23,217 nucleotides of DNA from a virus: positions 1 through 23,217 of the IMG/VR virus record IMGVR_UViG_3300046514_000485; one strand, 5' to 3'. How positions within the stretch are numbered: position 1 is the stretch's first letter; each line of letters opens with the position of its first letter. The translations under genes were made by a program, and so were the position numbers. Positions 1 to 5,943 of this stretch are shown in pieces. The notes beneath the pieces are model-generated. The model made no database searches and was not told the DNA's origin. It was given only the letters and a program-made list of their open reading frames with translations.

Positions 1-100
1 CGAGGAGGGCGTCGGCGATGGCTTGCCCCAAGCCGAACTTGCCGGCCCAGTCGCGTACCAACGCCGCTGCAATCGCCTTCGCCTCCGCTCGCTCTCTCAT
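1..100 (-). CDS. Hypothetical protein, 3' part cut by window edge
   Basis: An ATG at 100-98 sits in a 4-base ATGA overlap with the stop of the upstream minus-strand gene. It opens a frame that stays open for 33 codons to the window edge. The visible part begins MRERAEAKAIAAALVRDWAG and is helical, Ala- and Arg-rich, with no motif I recognise. It continues the same compact operon of GC-rich small genes. The function is unknown, and the gene is called because of the coupled start and the open frame. Confidence 0.6.
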   Translation of the reverse strand, partial: MRERAEAKAIAAALVRDWAGKFGLGQAIADALL

Positions 101-348
101 CCCGTGAGCCCCAGCAAGGCGAACCCCAGCAACGAGCCCCCGACTGACAGCAGCTCGTGTGTGTCGCTACGCCGATACTGCACCGCGCACGTTTCGTCGT
201 CGCCGTCGTAGCGCGGCGTCAGCAGGCTCTCAGCATAGACGCGCCACCCCGATTCGGTCTGCCACTCGCACAGATCGGCATCGTAGTGCCACAACTCGTC
301 GGGGTAGAGCTTTCGCAACTGGTTGATGATGCGCCGTCGTCTCTTCAT
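97..348 (-). CDS. Small hypothetical protein (83 aa)
   Basis: The ATG at 348 overlaps the stop of the gene before it (ATGA), and its own TGA overlaps the next start. It is therefore a middle gene of a translationally coupled minus-strand operon. The N-terminus is very basic (MKRRRRIINQLRKLYPDELW). The centre is acidic and aromatic, and the C-terminus is a short hydrophobic Gly/Leu stretch (about residues 66-83) that could be a membrane segment. I see no known domain, cannot assign a function, and no cysteine motif is present. Confidence 0.65.
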   Translation of the reverse strand: MKRRRRIINQLRKLYPDELWHYDADLCEWQTESGWRVYAESLLTPRYDGDDETCAVQYRRSDTHELLSVGGSLLGFALLGLTG

Positions 349-533
349 CCCTGCATCCTCCCTCGTCTCGGGGTGCGGCGCGCGTTGTCTGCCGCCATCG
401 CCGCACCCATGGCGACGAGCGTGATGCCCACCGCTTCGCGTTGTACATCGTTCGCCGTTAGCAAGAACGCACCCAGTTTGCGCATGCGTTCACGCGCCGC
501 TTGCTCTAGCATCTCCACGTCCACCGCCCTCAC
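345..533 (-). CDS. Small hypothetical protein (62 aa, GTG start)
   Basis: The longer frame through this stretch has shadow-like Arg-rich content upstream. The real gene probably starts at the GTG at 533-531, which forms a GTGA overlap with the stop of the preceding gene. An in-frame ATG at 512 is the alternative (55 aa). It ends in an ATGA overlap with the next gene. The product has an Ala-rich helical centre (LLTANDVQREAVGITLVAMG) and a basic tail. It has no recognised family. The coupling at both ends is the main support. Confidence 0.55.
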   Translation of the reverse strand: MRAVDVEMLEQAARERMRKLGAFLLTANDVQREAVGITLVAMGAAMAADNARRTPRRGRMQG

Positions 534-796
534 CCCTTCCCGCCTTTCGGGGGACGGGGGCGGATGGCGAGGATGGCGGCGCAGAGGTCCTCGACGCCGG
601 TATCGGCTATGCCCGACGCATCGCGAACCAACTGCACGGCCTCCTCCAACGCTCGCGCCACTTCCTCCCGCGCGAAAGCGGCGACCTCGCGAGCAGCGGT
701 CTTGGCCGAGTCGTCGTAGTCGGAGCGCGAGACGAACCCTCGCCGCGATAGGTCGATCATCAACGCCCGCGCCCGCGCTTCCATCTCGTTCGCCAT
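530..796 (-). CDS. Small helical hypothetical protein (88 aa)
   Basis: The ATG at 796 directly abuts the TAG stop (797-799) of the gene before it. The protein is strongly helical and charged (MANEMEARARALMIDLSRRG at the N-terminus, then an Ala/Glu-rich amphipathic stretch to about residue 65). It ends in a basic Pro/Gly/Lys tail. There is no Cys and no membrane segment. It could be a small coiled-coil or nucleic-acid-associated phage protein, but nothing visible decides this. Local G+C is very high (77% in the line at 541-600). Confidence 0.65.
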   Translation of the reverse strand: MANEMEARARALMIDLSRRGFVSRSDYDDSAKTAAREVAAFAREEVARALEEAVQLVRDASGIADTGVEDLCAAILAIRPRPPKGGKG

Positions 797-976
797 CTAC
801 GCCTCCTCGCGTGGGGTGGGTCGGCTGCACACCCGCTGCCATGTATCGGCGATGACGAGTCGCCAGAAGTACCAACGTCGCCACTGGCTATCGCGACCGG
901 CGCGTGAGAGCACGGAACGAAAGGCCGCACGACATGCTGGATGCCAAAGGTCATAGGCTTGCCGACTGGCTCCCAT
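797..976 (-). CDS. Small hypothetical protein (59 aa)
   Basis: The longest frame here begins upstream at 1027, but the ATG at 976 is preferred. It follows the TAA of the coiled-coil gene (978-980) by one base and has a GGAGGGGAAG ribosome site just upstream. The product is rich in Trp, Arg and His (for example QWRRWYFWRLVIADTW at about residues 31-46) and basic overall. No family is recognised. It sits in a run of coupled GC-rich genes. Confidence 0.6.
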   Translation of the reverse strand: MGASRQAYDLWHPACRAAFRSVLSRAGRDSQWRRWYFWRLVIADTWQRVCSRPTPREEA

Positions 977-977
977 C

Positions 978-2084
978 TTACTTCCCCTCCCCCGTCCCGG
1001 GCGTGCCGAAGCGGGCCGCGAGGGCACGCATCGCCGTACAGAATCGACACGTCGCTATGTCCTCGTCGCACTCGATCGTGTGCTCCAACCCCATCGCTCC
1101 GTAGCAGTGCGGCATCTCGCTCGCCGACTCGATCGCCTCCCGCACCACCGCCAACCCGCTGGGATCGGTGGTCGCGAGGGCGGCGCGAGCTTGTGAATGG
1201 GTTGTGCACCCCTCGCAGCTAAACCCTGGGAACTGATCGGTTGTACCTATGTCATGCCGATCGAACTTGCATCGCGCCGGAGACGCAAGAAACACTCGGT
1301 GCCAAGTCTCAATGATAGCAACGGACCGCTCCAACGCCGCCACCAACTCAGCCACCCGCCCCTCGGCGGTGGCGAGGCGGGTGCGGAGGTCGTCTAGCCG
1401 CCCCTCATACGAGCCTACAACGGAGGTGTCCGTGCCACACGACAAGCAGCAACCATCTTCATCCGTGCGCGCGGTCGCTGCTTCGCACTCGGGGCACTTA
1501 GTGAGCCAACTCGCCTTGTAGCCTTCTGTTTCCGCTTCACGAAGTCGTGCTTCCGTCTCTTGTAGTGCATCGCCAAGGCCGTTGCGTTCTCGCTCCAACT
1601 CCCCCACCCGCGCGGTCGCCGCGGCGAGGGCGCAACGTGCGTCGTCCCGTTCCACTTCCAGCATCGCGGCTTCGACGAGTAGATGCTCGGCGCGCGCATA
1701 CTCCTTGTCGCGGTCTTCCTTTAGGGCGAGTGAATTGTCGTGCCGGTCCGCTAACTCGCGCGCGATGCGGTTGCGGGCTTCTCGCTCCGCAGCAAGCTCC
1801 CCCCGCAGCGCATCCGCCTCCCGAATCGCATGGGACGCCTGCGCCCCGCTCTCGCACGAGCACACGCGGAATCGCTCGAGCTCGGCCTGGAGGCGGTCAC
1901 GTTCGGCGGCGAGTTCGTGGACCGTGTCGAGACACTGATTCCAGCCAGCGTCCGCGCGTCGTGCATTTTCCCTCGCCTCGACCCGTTCGCGGGTGAGGGT
2001 GGCGATGGTATCCATACACTCATCTATTCGCGATTGAAGTACACCTTCACGTTCTCTCCACCAATATGGATCTTCATGACTCAT
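978..2084 (-). CDS. Long coiled-coil protein with embedded zinc-ribbon motifs (368 aa)
   Basis: The chosen start is the ATG at 2084, preceded by GGAGG with 6-base spacing; the frame is open upstream to 2135. Residues about 10-190 are an almost continuous heptad-like Glu/Arg/Leu/Ala coiled coil. This is interrupted at 195-216 by a four-Cys ribbon (CPEC at 197-200, CLSC at 213-216). A second coiled coil covers about 225-260. Further Cys pairs lie near 290-293 and 346-349. The architecture suggests a rod-shaped scaffold or SMC/Rad50-like arm with zinc hooks, but no ATPase is visible. It is by far the largest gene of the left arm and is GC-rich (68% in the line at 1561-1620). Its role is unknown. 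Confidence 0.75.
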   Translation of the reverse strand: MSHEDPYWWREREGVLQSRIDECMDTIATLTRERVEARENARRADAGWNQCLDTVHELAAERDRLQAELERFRVCSCESGAQASHAIREADALRGELAAEREARNRIARELADRHDNSLALKEDRDKEYARAEHLLVEAAMLEVERDDARCALAAATARVGELERERNGLGDALQETEARLREAETEGYKASWLTKCPECEAATARTDEDGCCLSCGTDTSVVGSYEGRLDDLRTRLATAEGRVAELVAALERSVAIIETWHRVFLASPARCKFDRHDIGTTDQFPGFSCEGCTTHSQARAALATTDPSGLAVVREAIESASEMPHCYGAMGLEHTIECDEDIATCRFCTAMRALAARFGTPGTGEGK

Positions 2085-2355
2085 TCGCCGCCTCCATATC
2101 TTCCCGAAGGGTCGCTGCCTCAGTCGAGAAGTCATCTAGGCAATCTTCACATACGCTTCCAAGCGCGGTTTTGATTACAATAGTTTGAAGGACGCCGCAT
2201 GCTTCACAACGGGCTTTATCATGCGGAGGGCTGATGAGATCAGCTAGAGACATCGCTAACCAGACTTTATCGTTATCGCCAATTTCGACATGCCCGGACC
2301 AGTCGAGGGCGTTGATTAGGGCGAGCATGCGATTAGCAGTCACTGGCTTTGACAT
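2074..2355 (-). CDS. Small zinc-ribbon protein (93 aa)
   Basis: The ATG at 2355 follows a strong AAGGAGG site. Two CxxC pairs, C50/C53 (CEAC) and C69/C72 (CEDC), are 15 residues apart, as in a zinc ribbon. The N-terminal 40 residues are helical and the tail is acidic. Its end overlaps the start of the coiled-coil gene by 11 bases, and its start shares one base with the stop of the gene before. It is probably a nucleic-acid or protein adaptor; no specific function is visible. Its G+C is lower than that of the genes to its left, so the compositional boundary lies at about 2085. Confidence 0.7.
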   Translation of the reverse strand: MSKPVTANRMLALINALDWSGHVEIGDNDKVWLAMSLADLISPPHDKARCEACGVLQTIVIKTALGSVCEDCLDDFSTEAATLREDMEAANES

Positions 2356-2522
2356 TAATCCTCCTTAAACGGCTTTACGCTCAACACCTCAACCTCTTTA
2401 ATGTCAATGGATAGAAGCGATGGGGGTTGAATAAGAGCTAGATACATAGCTAGTTCTTTAAACTCCCGCAAGGGTTGATTTGTTACAACCTTTATGCGAA
2501 GTTCAACCTCTCGGGCTTTCAT
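2355..2522 (-). CDS. Small hypothetical protein (55 aa)
   Basis: This gene fills the space between two called genes with a perfect fit. Its ATG (2522-2520) overlaps the preceding TGA as ATGA, and its TAA shares one base with the next ATG. It begins MKAREVELRIKVVTNQPLRE and alternates charged and beta-branched residues, suggesting a small alpha/beta fold. No motif is recognised. The coupled ends and absence of other coding in this gap make it likely to be real. Confidence 0.6.
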   Translation of the reverse strand: MKAREVELRIKVVTNQPLREFKELAMYLALIQPPSLLSIDIKEVEVLSVKPFKED

Positions 2523-2740
2523 TTTGGAAGGTTTGAGCCGATGCCGCTGAGAAAGCCCGGGCCCATAACGCGATTTCTAAGCGCTTGGATGATACTTTCT
2601 TTCATTTTCATTATGGTAGGGTCCCCGTACTTTTCCATTTCGAGAACGACCTCGAATAGAACATCAGCACATGCGCGTAGAGCGCAGTCGAAGATGAGAT
2701 CGACTAATTGATCTTGGCCGGGCGTTTGATCTTCAGACAT
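2519..2740 (-). CDS. Small hypothetical protein (73 aa)
   Basis: The ATG at 2740 overlaps the end of the preceding gene by 8 bases. The start has only a weak ribosome site, so translation is probably coupled. The protein has an acidic N-terminus (MSEDQTPGQDQLVDLIFD), a central amphipathic helix with two Cys (about residues 18-35) and a Gly/Pro C-terminus. There is no CxxC motif and no recognised family. It belongs to the operon that starts near 3124. Confidence 0.6.
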   Translation of the reverse strand: MSEDQTPGQDQLVDLIFDCALRACADVLFEVVLEMEKYGDPTIMKMKESIIQALRNRVMGPGFLSGIGSNLPK

Positions 2741-2945
2741 CTAGAAGCTCATCCATCCAAGAGCGCTTTTTGCTTTTCTCGCGCGGCTGATCTGAGCGCT
2801 TGGGTTTAGATTTAGTGCCTGCAGGCGATGGAATGCGACAGCTTTGAATCTGACTAAGCTGCCCCTCTAGCTCCTCATTTGTCCAGCAGTCTGAGCAACT
2901 GATCTGTCGATCTCCAACGTGCTTTTCACATCCGGTTTCAGGCAT
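2733..2945 (-). CDS. Small zinc-finger-like protein (70 aa)
   Basis: The ATG at 2945 is preferred over the one at 2960 because GGGAG lies 8 bases upstream of it. Residues 6-20 contain C-x2-H-x7-C-x2-C (CEKH ... CSDC), a plausible single zinc site. The rest is a Lys/Arg/Ser-rich disordered tail ending in WMDELLDV, a form often seen in short linear interaction motifs. The first 79 bases overlap the preceding gene in another frame, more than is usual in this operon. The likely role is a small nucleic-acid or protein binder; this is inference. Confidence 0.6.
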   Translation of the reverse strand: MPETGCEKHVGDRQISCSDCWTNEELEGQLSQIQSCRIPSPAGTKSKPKRSDQPREKSKKRSWMDELLDV

Positions 2946-3124
2946 TTTCTCAGCTCCCATTCTATTCGTGAGATTAGATCTTCACGAATCTGTGTGGCTT
3001 CTAGCTCAGCTTGCTTGGCGTTTGCAAGCTTCCAAAGGTCTTTGATCTCAACTTTCAAACCTAAACGTAGCAATGCGAGCCGAGATAACTCAGCTCGCAA
3101 TGTTTCGATTTTGAGATCTCCCAC
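2867..3124 (-). CDS. Helical/coiled-coil hypothetical protein (85 aa, GTG start)
   Basis: The frame is open to 3202, but the GTG at 3124-3122 has a GGGAGGG ribosome site 4-5 bases upstream and the upstream residues look non-coding. The product is a Leu-, Lys- and Glu-rich helix for about 60 residues with a regular heptad pattern, then a short tail. The last 79 bases overlap the following zinc-finger gene out of frame. It is the first gene of the leftmost minus-strand operon. Function unknown. Confidence 0.6.
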   Translation of the reverse strand: MGDLKIETLRAELSRLALLRLGLKVEIKDLWKLANAKQAELEATQIREDLISRIEWELRKCLKPDVKSTLEIDRSVAQTAGQMRS

Positions 3125-3372
3125 TGAACCCTCCCTGATACGCGCTAGACGCCAGCAAGCACGCGGGGGGCTTACGCCCTGCCTGGCTAACCTAACGCGC
3201 ATCAGGGAAGGGGCTTTCAGGTAGCTTGGAAGTTAAACCTGAAAGCCTCTAACCCTATCACCCCCACTGGCCGTCTCGCGGTTGGTTGATAAGGGTGAAA
3301 GCCGATGGAAGGAAACGTCAGCGCTAGCGCATCAGTTTTACGGGTGGCCAACCCCAACCTCCCAACACGTGA
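3125..3372 (-). other. Non-coding leader/intergenic region with inverted repeat
   Basis: No convincing ORF lies between the start of the 3124 gene and the end of the 3678 gene. The region holds an 11-base perfect inverted repeat (separate entry), a third copy of the word GGCTTTCA (minus strand, about 3299-3306) and a Pro-codon-like CCAACC-rich stretch. It presumably carries the promoter or 5' leader of the left operon and the 3' end of the preceding one. I cannot pick a convincing -35/-10 pair in it. Confidence 0.5.
3212..3247. repeat. 11-base inverted repeat with 14-base loop
   Basis: GGCTTTCAGGT at 3212-3222 and its exact complement ACCTGAAAGCC at 3237-3247 can form a stem with a 14-base loop. 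There is no T-run on either side, so a standard rho-independent terminator is unlikely. It lies about 90 bases upstream of the first gene of the left operon on the minus strand. A leader hairpin or an operator are the simplest readings. Confidence 0.5.
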
Positions 3373-3678
3373 TCAGGTAGTCGGAGCCTGCGGCGTTCCG
3401 GCGAGGATAGCTGCGTTCAGCTTTGCCTTGTTAGCGATCAGACCATCGAGAATCGCCTGCCGCGAGGCGGGGTCGTTGTCTGCCACAAGCTGTTTGACCA
3501 GAGCGAGAACGCTATCTTCGATCGTGCTCTGGGCGGTGATCTCGTCGAGGATATCCTGATTTGAAGCCACTGCTGTTCTCCCTTGCTTTTTGATTAGGTG
3601 GATGGTGTAAAGCTGGGTTATGAAAACGACGATACCAAAGATATGCGCGTTAACATAACTCAGCCAACCATCGGACAT
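3373..3678 (-). CDS. Small membrane protein, possible holin-like or virion-associated (101 aa)
   Basis: The ATG at 3678 shares a base with the stop of the preceding gene (TAATG). One hydrophobic segment spans residues 10-29 and is followed by a basic patch (KKQGR), predicting N-out/C-in topology. The rest is a soluble helical domain with a Pro/Thr tail. A single membrane span plus a soluble helix fits class III-like holins, spanin-type or unrelated small phage membrane proteins. It is about 2.3 kb from the endolysin on the same strand, so a lysis role is possible but unproved. Confidence 0.65.
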   Translation of the reverse strand: MSDGWLSYVNAHIFGIVVFITQLYTIHLIKKQGRTAVASNQDILDEITAQSTIEDSVLALVKQLVADNDPASRQAILDGLIANKAKLNAAILAGTPQAPTT

Positions 3679-3965
3679 TAGACCCCGAGCTCCTCCAGGT
3701 AGCTGGCACGCTTGCGACCCGGACCGTTCTTTTCCTCAGGGGCGAGCTTCGCGCGCTCAGTGCCCTGGAGCTCAATGGCCAGGCTATTGAGATAGCGCTT
3801 GAACGTTGCCTTCTCGCCCTCGAGCGCGATTGCGTCAGCGAGAGAAGCCGGCATCTTCGCCTGGAAGTCGTGCTCCTTCTTCGCATCCCCCTTGCCGGTG
3901 GAGCACTTAAGGGTTACAACCTTCGTTTGGGCATGTTCCTGACTGGGAATCTCGAGCGTGGGCAT
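3678..3965 (-). CDS. Hypothetical protein (95 aa)
   Basis: The ATG at 3965 has an AAAGGAGA ribosome site 6-7 bases upstream. The N-terminus looks beta-rich (TKVVTLKCSTGKG). A helical centre follows (about residues 38-66), then a basic segment GPGRKRASYLEELGV. The single Cys does not form a motif. It starts a two-gene unit with the membrane protein behind it. A candidate promoter and several TTTTGAAC elements lie in the 200 bases upstream. The family is not recognised. Confidence 0.7.
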   Translation of the reverse strand: MPTLEIPSQEHAQTKVVTLKCSTGKGDAKKEHDFQAKMPASLADAIALEGEKATFKRYLNSLAIELQGTERAKLAPEEKNGPGRKRASYLEELGV

Positions 3966-4019
3966 TTCCGTTTCTCCTTTTGATTTGTGGCTGGTTTATG
4001 TCAGCCGTTTTTTGAACAC

Positions 4020-4047
4020 AGGATATAGAGTGCAAAACCTGTGCCAA
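4020..4047 (-). promoter_or_regulatory. Candidate sigma70-type promoter for the 3965-3373 unit
   Basis: On the minus strand TTGGCA (4047-4042) is followed after 16 bases by TATCCT (4025-4020). Transcription would begin near 4013, about 50 bases before the ATG at 3965. The GTTCA/TGAAC dyad at 4059-4081 lies directly upstream of the -35 box, and a half-site (TTTTGAACA, 4010-4018) covers the expected start. Sequence match only. Confidence 0.35.
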
Positions 4048-4058
4048 CATGAACCCGC

Positions 4059-4086
4059 GTTCAAATTTTCAGATTTTGAACATTTT
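4059..4086. promoter_or_regulatory. Dyad element, copy 1 (28-base form)
   Basis: The outer arms GTTCAAA (4059-4065) and TTTGAAC (4075-4081) are inverted. The inner word TTCAGATTTTGAACAT (4068-4083) is identical to the copy in front of the terminase genes. The whole 28 bases match the minus strand of 6805-6832 at 26 positions. Within it TTTCA-N5-TGAAC is one base from the perfect consensus. It is probably an operator or activator site. Confidence 0.55.
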
Positions 4087-4173
4087 AGGTGGGCGCTAAG
4101 ATCAACGCCGGGAGTTGAAAATACACGCGATTGCTAACATGAGGATTGCGAGGGATTGAATGATATCAATCAT

Positions 4174-4362
4174 TTAACCCTCACGCGAAGGGCCTTCGGC
4201 CCGGGTCTGAGTTTGGACGGCTTGAAGTCGATGGGGTTTGCGTGTGGGCTGTGGCATTGGAATGGCAGGACCGTTTATGATCCACCCGCGACCACAGCAG
4301 GCTTTTGTTAGATATTGGCCTGGGAGGAGATTTTTAGGTGGTTGATCGATCATTATCAACAT
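4174..4362 (-). CDS. Small hypothetical protein (62 aa)
   Basis: The frame is open to a TTG at 4425, but the ATG at 4362 (or 4353) is likelier; it overlaps the preceding gene by 29 bases. The protein has a hydrophobic start, a CCGRGW motif near residues 22-27, and a Pro/Gln/Thr-rich tail. There is no clear ribosome site, so reinitiation is assumed. The 3' end contains a short GGGCC-GAA-GGCCC hairpin within coding sequence. It is the last gene of the endolysin operon. Function unknown and coding status only moderately supported. Confidence 0.45.
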   Translation of the reverse strand: MLIMIDQPPKNLLPGQYLTKACCGRGWIINGPAIPMPQPTRKPHRLQAVQTQTRAEGPSREG

Positions 4363-4675
4363 GATTTTTTCCGTTGTAACGTGCGGTACAAGGACAACCC
4401 TCACATTCGTGATGCCTATCTTCAATACATGGTTGACAGATAGGTTTGGCTCGCAGTAGCTCTGACGCGGAGGCGCTCCGCGCCGGGCGGATGAGTAAGA
4501 CCTCGTTTGCGAGTTTGAGGATGATTCCTGAAAGCTGCAATGCAGTCAATGGCTTTTCAGGATTAGAAGCATGAGCAAGCTCGTCTGAGATTTTCACAGC
4601 CTCGAGCCAGAAGCGACTGCGCGCTAGCCCGTCAACGCTCGCTGCAAGCTCTACCTCGTCTTCGTGTTTAGGCAC
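4334..4675 (-). CDS. Cys-rich hypothetical protein (113 aa, GTG start)
   Basis: The frame runs further upstream, but the GTG at 4675 has AGAAGGAGG seven bases before it, and the upstream codons belong to a separate zinc-ribbon gene. Residues 1-70 are helical. Residues 80-96 carry CQPC, HH and CEGCPC, a compact metal-binding cluster (C80, C83, H88/H89, C91, C94, C96). The tail is polar. It starts in an 8-base overlap with the preceding gene. A redox or zinc adaptor role is plausible, but no family is assigned. Confidence 0.65.
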   Translation of the reverse strand: MPKHEDEVELAASVDGLARSRFWLEAVKISDELAHASNPEKPLTALQLSGIILKLANEVLLIRPARSASASELLRAKPICQPCIEDRHHECEGCPCTARYNGKNHVDNDRSTT

Positions 4676-4829
4676 TGAGTTTCCTCCTTCTGGTTTTGCA
4701 ACGGTCACACATGTAACCGCGCTCGATCTCTTTAGCTGTTTCAGCTCGGTCATCTTCTATAAAACCAGTAAGCTTAAGCTCTCGCTTACAGCTTTTACAG
4801 GTTGCGCTAAGAGTCCAGCGGTTTAACAT
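4668..4829 (-). CDS. Tiny zinc-ribbon protein (53 aa)
   Basis: The ATG at 4829 follows the TGA of the previous gene by one base. The frame contains CKSC at residues 11-14 and CDRC at 41-44, and ends with a basic tail (KTRRRKLSA). This two-pair spacing is a classical zinc ribbon. The end overlaps the next GTG start by 8 bases. The fit between neighbours and the intact metal site make it a confident small gene. It is probably a nucleic-acid binder. Confidence 0.7.
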   Translation of the reverse strand: MLNRWTLSATCKSCKRELKLTGFIEDDRAETAKEIERGYMCDRCKTRRRKLSA

Positions 4830-4830
4830 A

Positions 4831-5235
4831 TCAGACTCCTACTATCCTTAGGATCTGCGAGATCTGCTTGCGTCGCAGAGCATTTAGCTTCGCCACGAGC
4901 TTGTTATCAACCACCCGGCCAATGAGTCTAAGGTCCATTGTAACCTCGGGCGTGATCTGAATATCTGCCCAGTTCATACGCCGCCTGTTTGTGTTTACAG
5001 GCGCCATGACAGCATCGGAATAGCGGAGCTTTTTGAGCTCGCCCATGAGCTGTTGCATAGCCTCGCGTCTGCATGCATTTAGCTGATCCTGGGTTTGTTT
5101 CGCATAAAGCGAACCAAGCGCCTGGGCTAGAATGTAAAGCTCGATCTGAGCTTGATCGTAACCGGGTTTAGCTGTTAAGCTCGTCCTACCGAAAGCGCGG
5201 TATAGCTCTCGAAACCTCAGAATCAGATCGTCCAC
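4831..5235 (-). CDS. Helical hypothetical protein (134 aa, GTG start)
   Basis: It starts with GTG at 5235-5233 behind a strong GGAGGAGG-type site. The first 50 bases lie inside the preceding gene, out of frame. The product is mostly helical, with aromatic and Leu-rich helices to about residue 70, a basic linker (NTNRRRMNWADIQ) and a C-terminal Leu/Arg/Ile helix. No Cys motif or membrane span. It could be a small DNA-binding or regulatory protein because of its basic C-terminus, but no family is visible. Confidence 0.7.
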   Translation of the reverse strand: MDDLILRFRELYRAFGRTSLTAKPGYDQAQIELYILAQALGSLYAKQTQDQLNACRREAMQQLMGELKKLRYSDAVMAPVNTNRRRMNWADIQITPEVTMDLRLIGRVVDNKLVAKLNALRRKQISQILRIVGV

Positions 5236-5434
5236 CTCTGTCCTCCTCCACTGTTGAGGTTCCTGTGATTGCGAACACGAGTTGCTGTTCGACGATATAG
5301 CGTTTCCCGGTTGAAAGCTCCAGTGCGTAGAACGCGCTTGGAACCTTCGGCAAGCGGTTCAGAACCTTACATGTTTTGATCTCTGAACCGTGCGTGATGT
5401 AGATGATCTCTCCCATGCGTGGGGTTGAGGTCAT
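5186..5434 (-). CDS. Small beta-rich hypothetical protein (82 aa)
   Basis: The ATG at 5434 lies one base after the TAG of the preceding gene; a second Met (MGEIIYITHG) at 5416 is an alternative. Residues 7-55 read as a small beta barrel (GEIIYITHGSEIKTCKVLNR then YALELSTGKRYIVEQ), similar in feel to short SH3/KOW-like phage proteins. The C-terminus is polar and overlaps the next gene by 50 bases. No catalytic motif is visible. Confidence 0.6.
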   Translation of the reverse strand: MTSTPRMGEIIYITHGSEIKTCKVLNRLPKVPSAFYALELSTGKRYIVEQQLVFAITGTSTVEEDRGGRSDSEVSRAIPRFR

Positions 5435-5435
5435 G

Positions 5436-5612
5436 CTAACGCTTCTGCTTCGCTTGCCATTGCTCGGTGATCGCCTGGGCGCTAGCACCGAAGATCCGAC
5501 CGATTCCGACAGGCGATGAGTAGAAGACCTCTACCCTCGGCACTATCGCTCGTCGCGAGCGTGCGCGACGCTCCGCGCGTGATGGCACGATCGTCCGCTT
5601 ACTCCCCAACAT
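5436..5612 (-). CDS. Small basic hypothetical protein (58 aa)
   Basis: The ATG at 5612 is chosen because AAAGGGGAG lies just upstream and it overlaps the preceding zinc-ribbon gene by only 14 bases. The N-terminal half is very Arg-rich (PSRAERRARSRRAIVPR). The C-terminal half contains VGIGRIFGASAQAITEQW, which could be a short helix-turn-helix: the Ala/Gly turn between helices is typical of DNA-binding proteins. Inference only; a small transcriptional regulator is one option. Confidence 0.55.
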   Translation of the reverse strand: MLGSKRTIVPSRAERRARSRRAIVPRVEVFYSSPVGIGRIFGASAQAITEQWQAKQKR

Positions 5613-5943
5613 GCGTGCTCCCCTTTTCTCTGCACATTGTGCAGCGTTCGTGAACAAGCTCACCGGTTTCATTCATGAAACCCTCAATGGGCTGTTCGGT
5701 TAAACATTCATCACACATAATCAACTGTGTGATCTCATCCGGTTGAAGCTCAGCTACCAACTCCTGAGCCCTATGAGCGTTTATGCTCGCACGGCCTTTT
5801 CTAGCCTTCTTTGCCTTTTCGCGCAACTGCGCGACGCTAAGCTCAGTGTTTCCCCGGCATGTTCCGTAGCACACTAGGCAAATCGTAACCGGGCTTTGAA
5901 AGCAATGCTCCGGGCGATCTTGTTTACAGCGATAACAGATCAT
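5599..5943 (-). CDS. Double zinc-ribbon protein (114 aa)
   Basis: The ATG at 5943 overlaps the endolysin stop as ATGA. Two C-x2-C...C-x2-C ribbons are present. The first is CYRC (3-6) with CLVC (22-25), plus extra Cys at 14 and 29. The second is CDEC (77-80) with CTMC (101-104). They are joined by a Lys/Arg-rich helix (about 36-70). The pattern CxxC-x(7-8)-F...CxxC resembles ribbons fused to HNH nucleases or found alone in phage small proteins; no HNH motif follows here. It is probably DNA- or RNA-binding. Confidence 0.75.
   Translation of the reverse strand: MICYRCKQDRPEHCFQSPVTICLVCYGTCRGNTELSVAQLREKAKKARKGRASINAHRAQELVAELQPDEITQLIMCDECLTEQPIEGFMNETGELVHERCTMCREKGSTHVGE

Noticed and set aside
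157-855. Long plus-strand frame (232 codons)
   Set aside because: Arg/Pro/Ser-rich shadow in very GC-rich DNA, opposite to a chain of coupled minus-strand genes with ribosome sites.
760-1209. 149-codon minus-strand frame
   Set aside because: Out of phase with the coiled-coil and 59-aa genes that fit their neighbours; composition is shadow-like.
4190-4202. GGGCC-hairpin near the end of the 62-aa gene
   Set aside because: Inside coding sequence, 5-base stem, no T-run.
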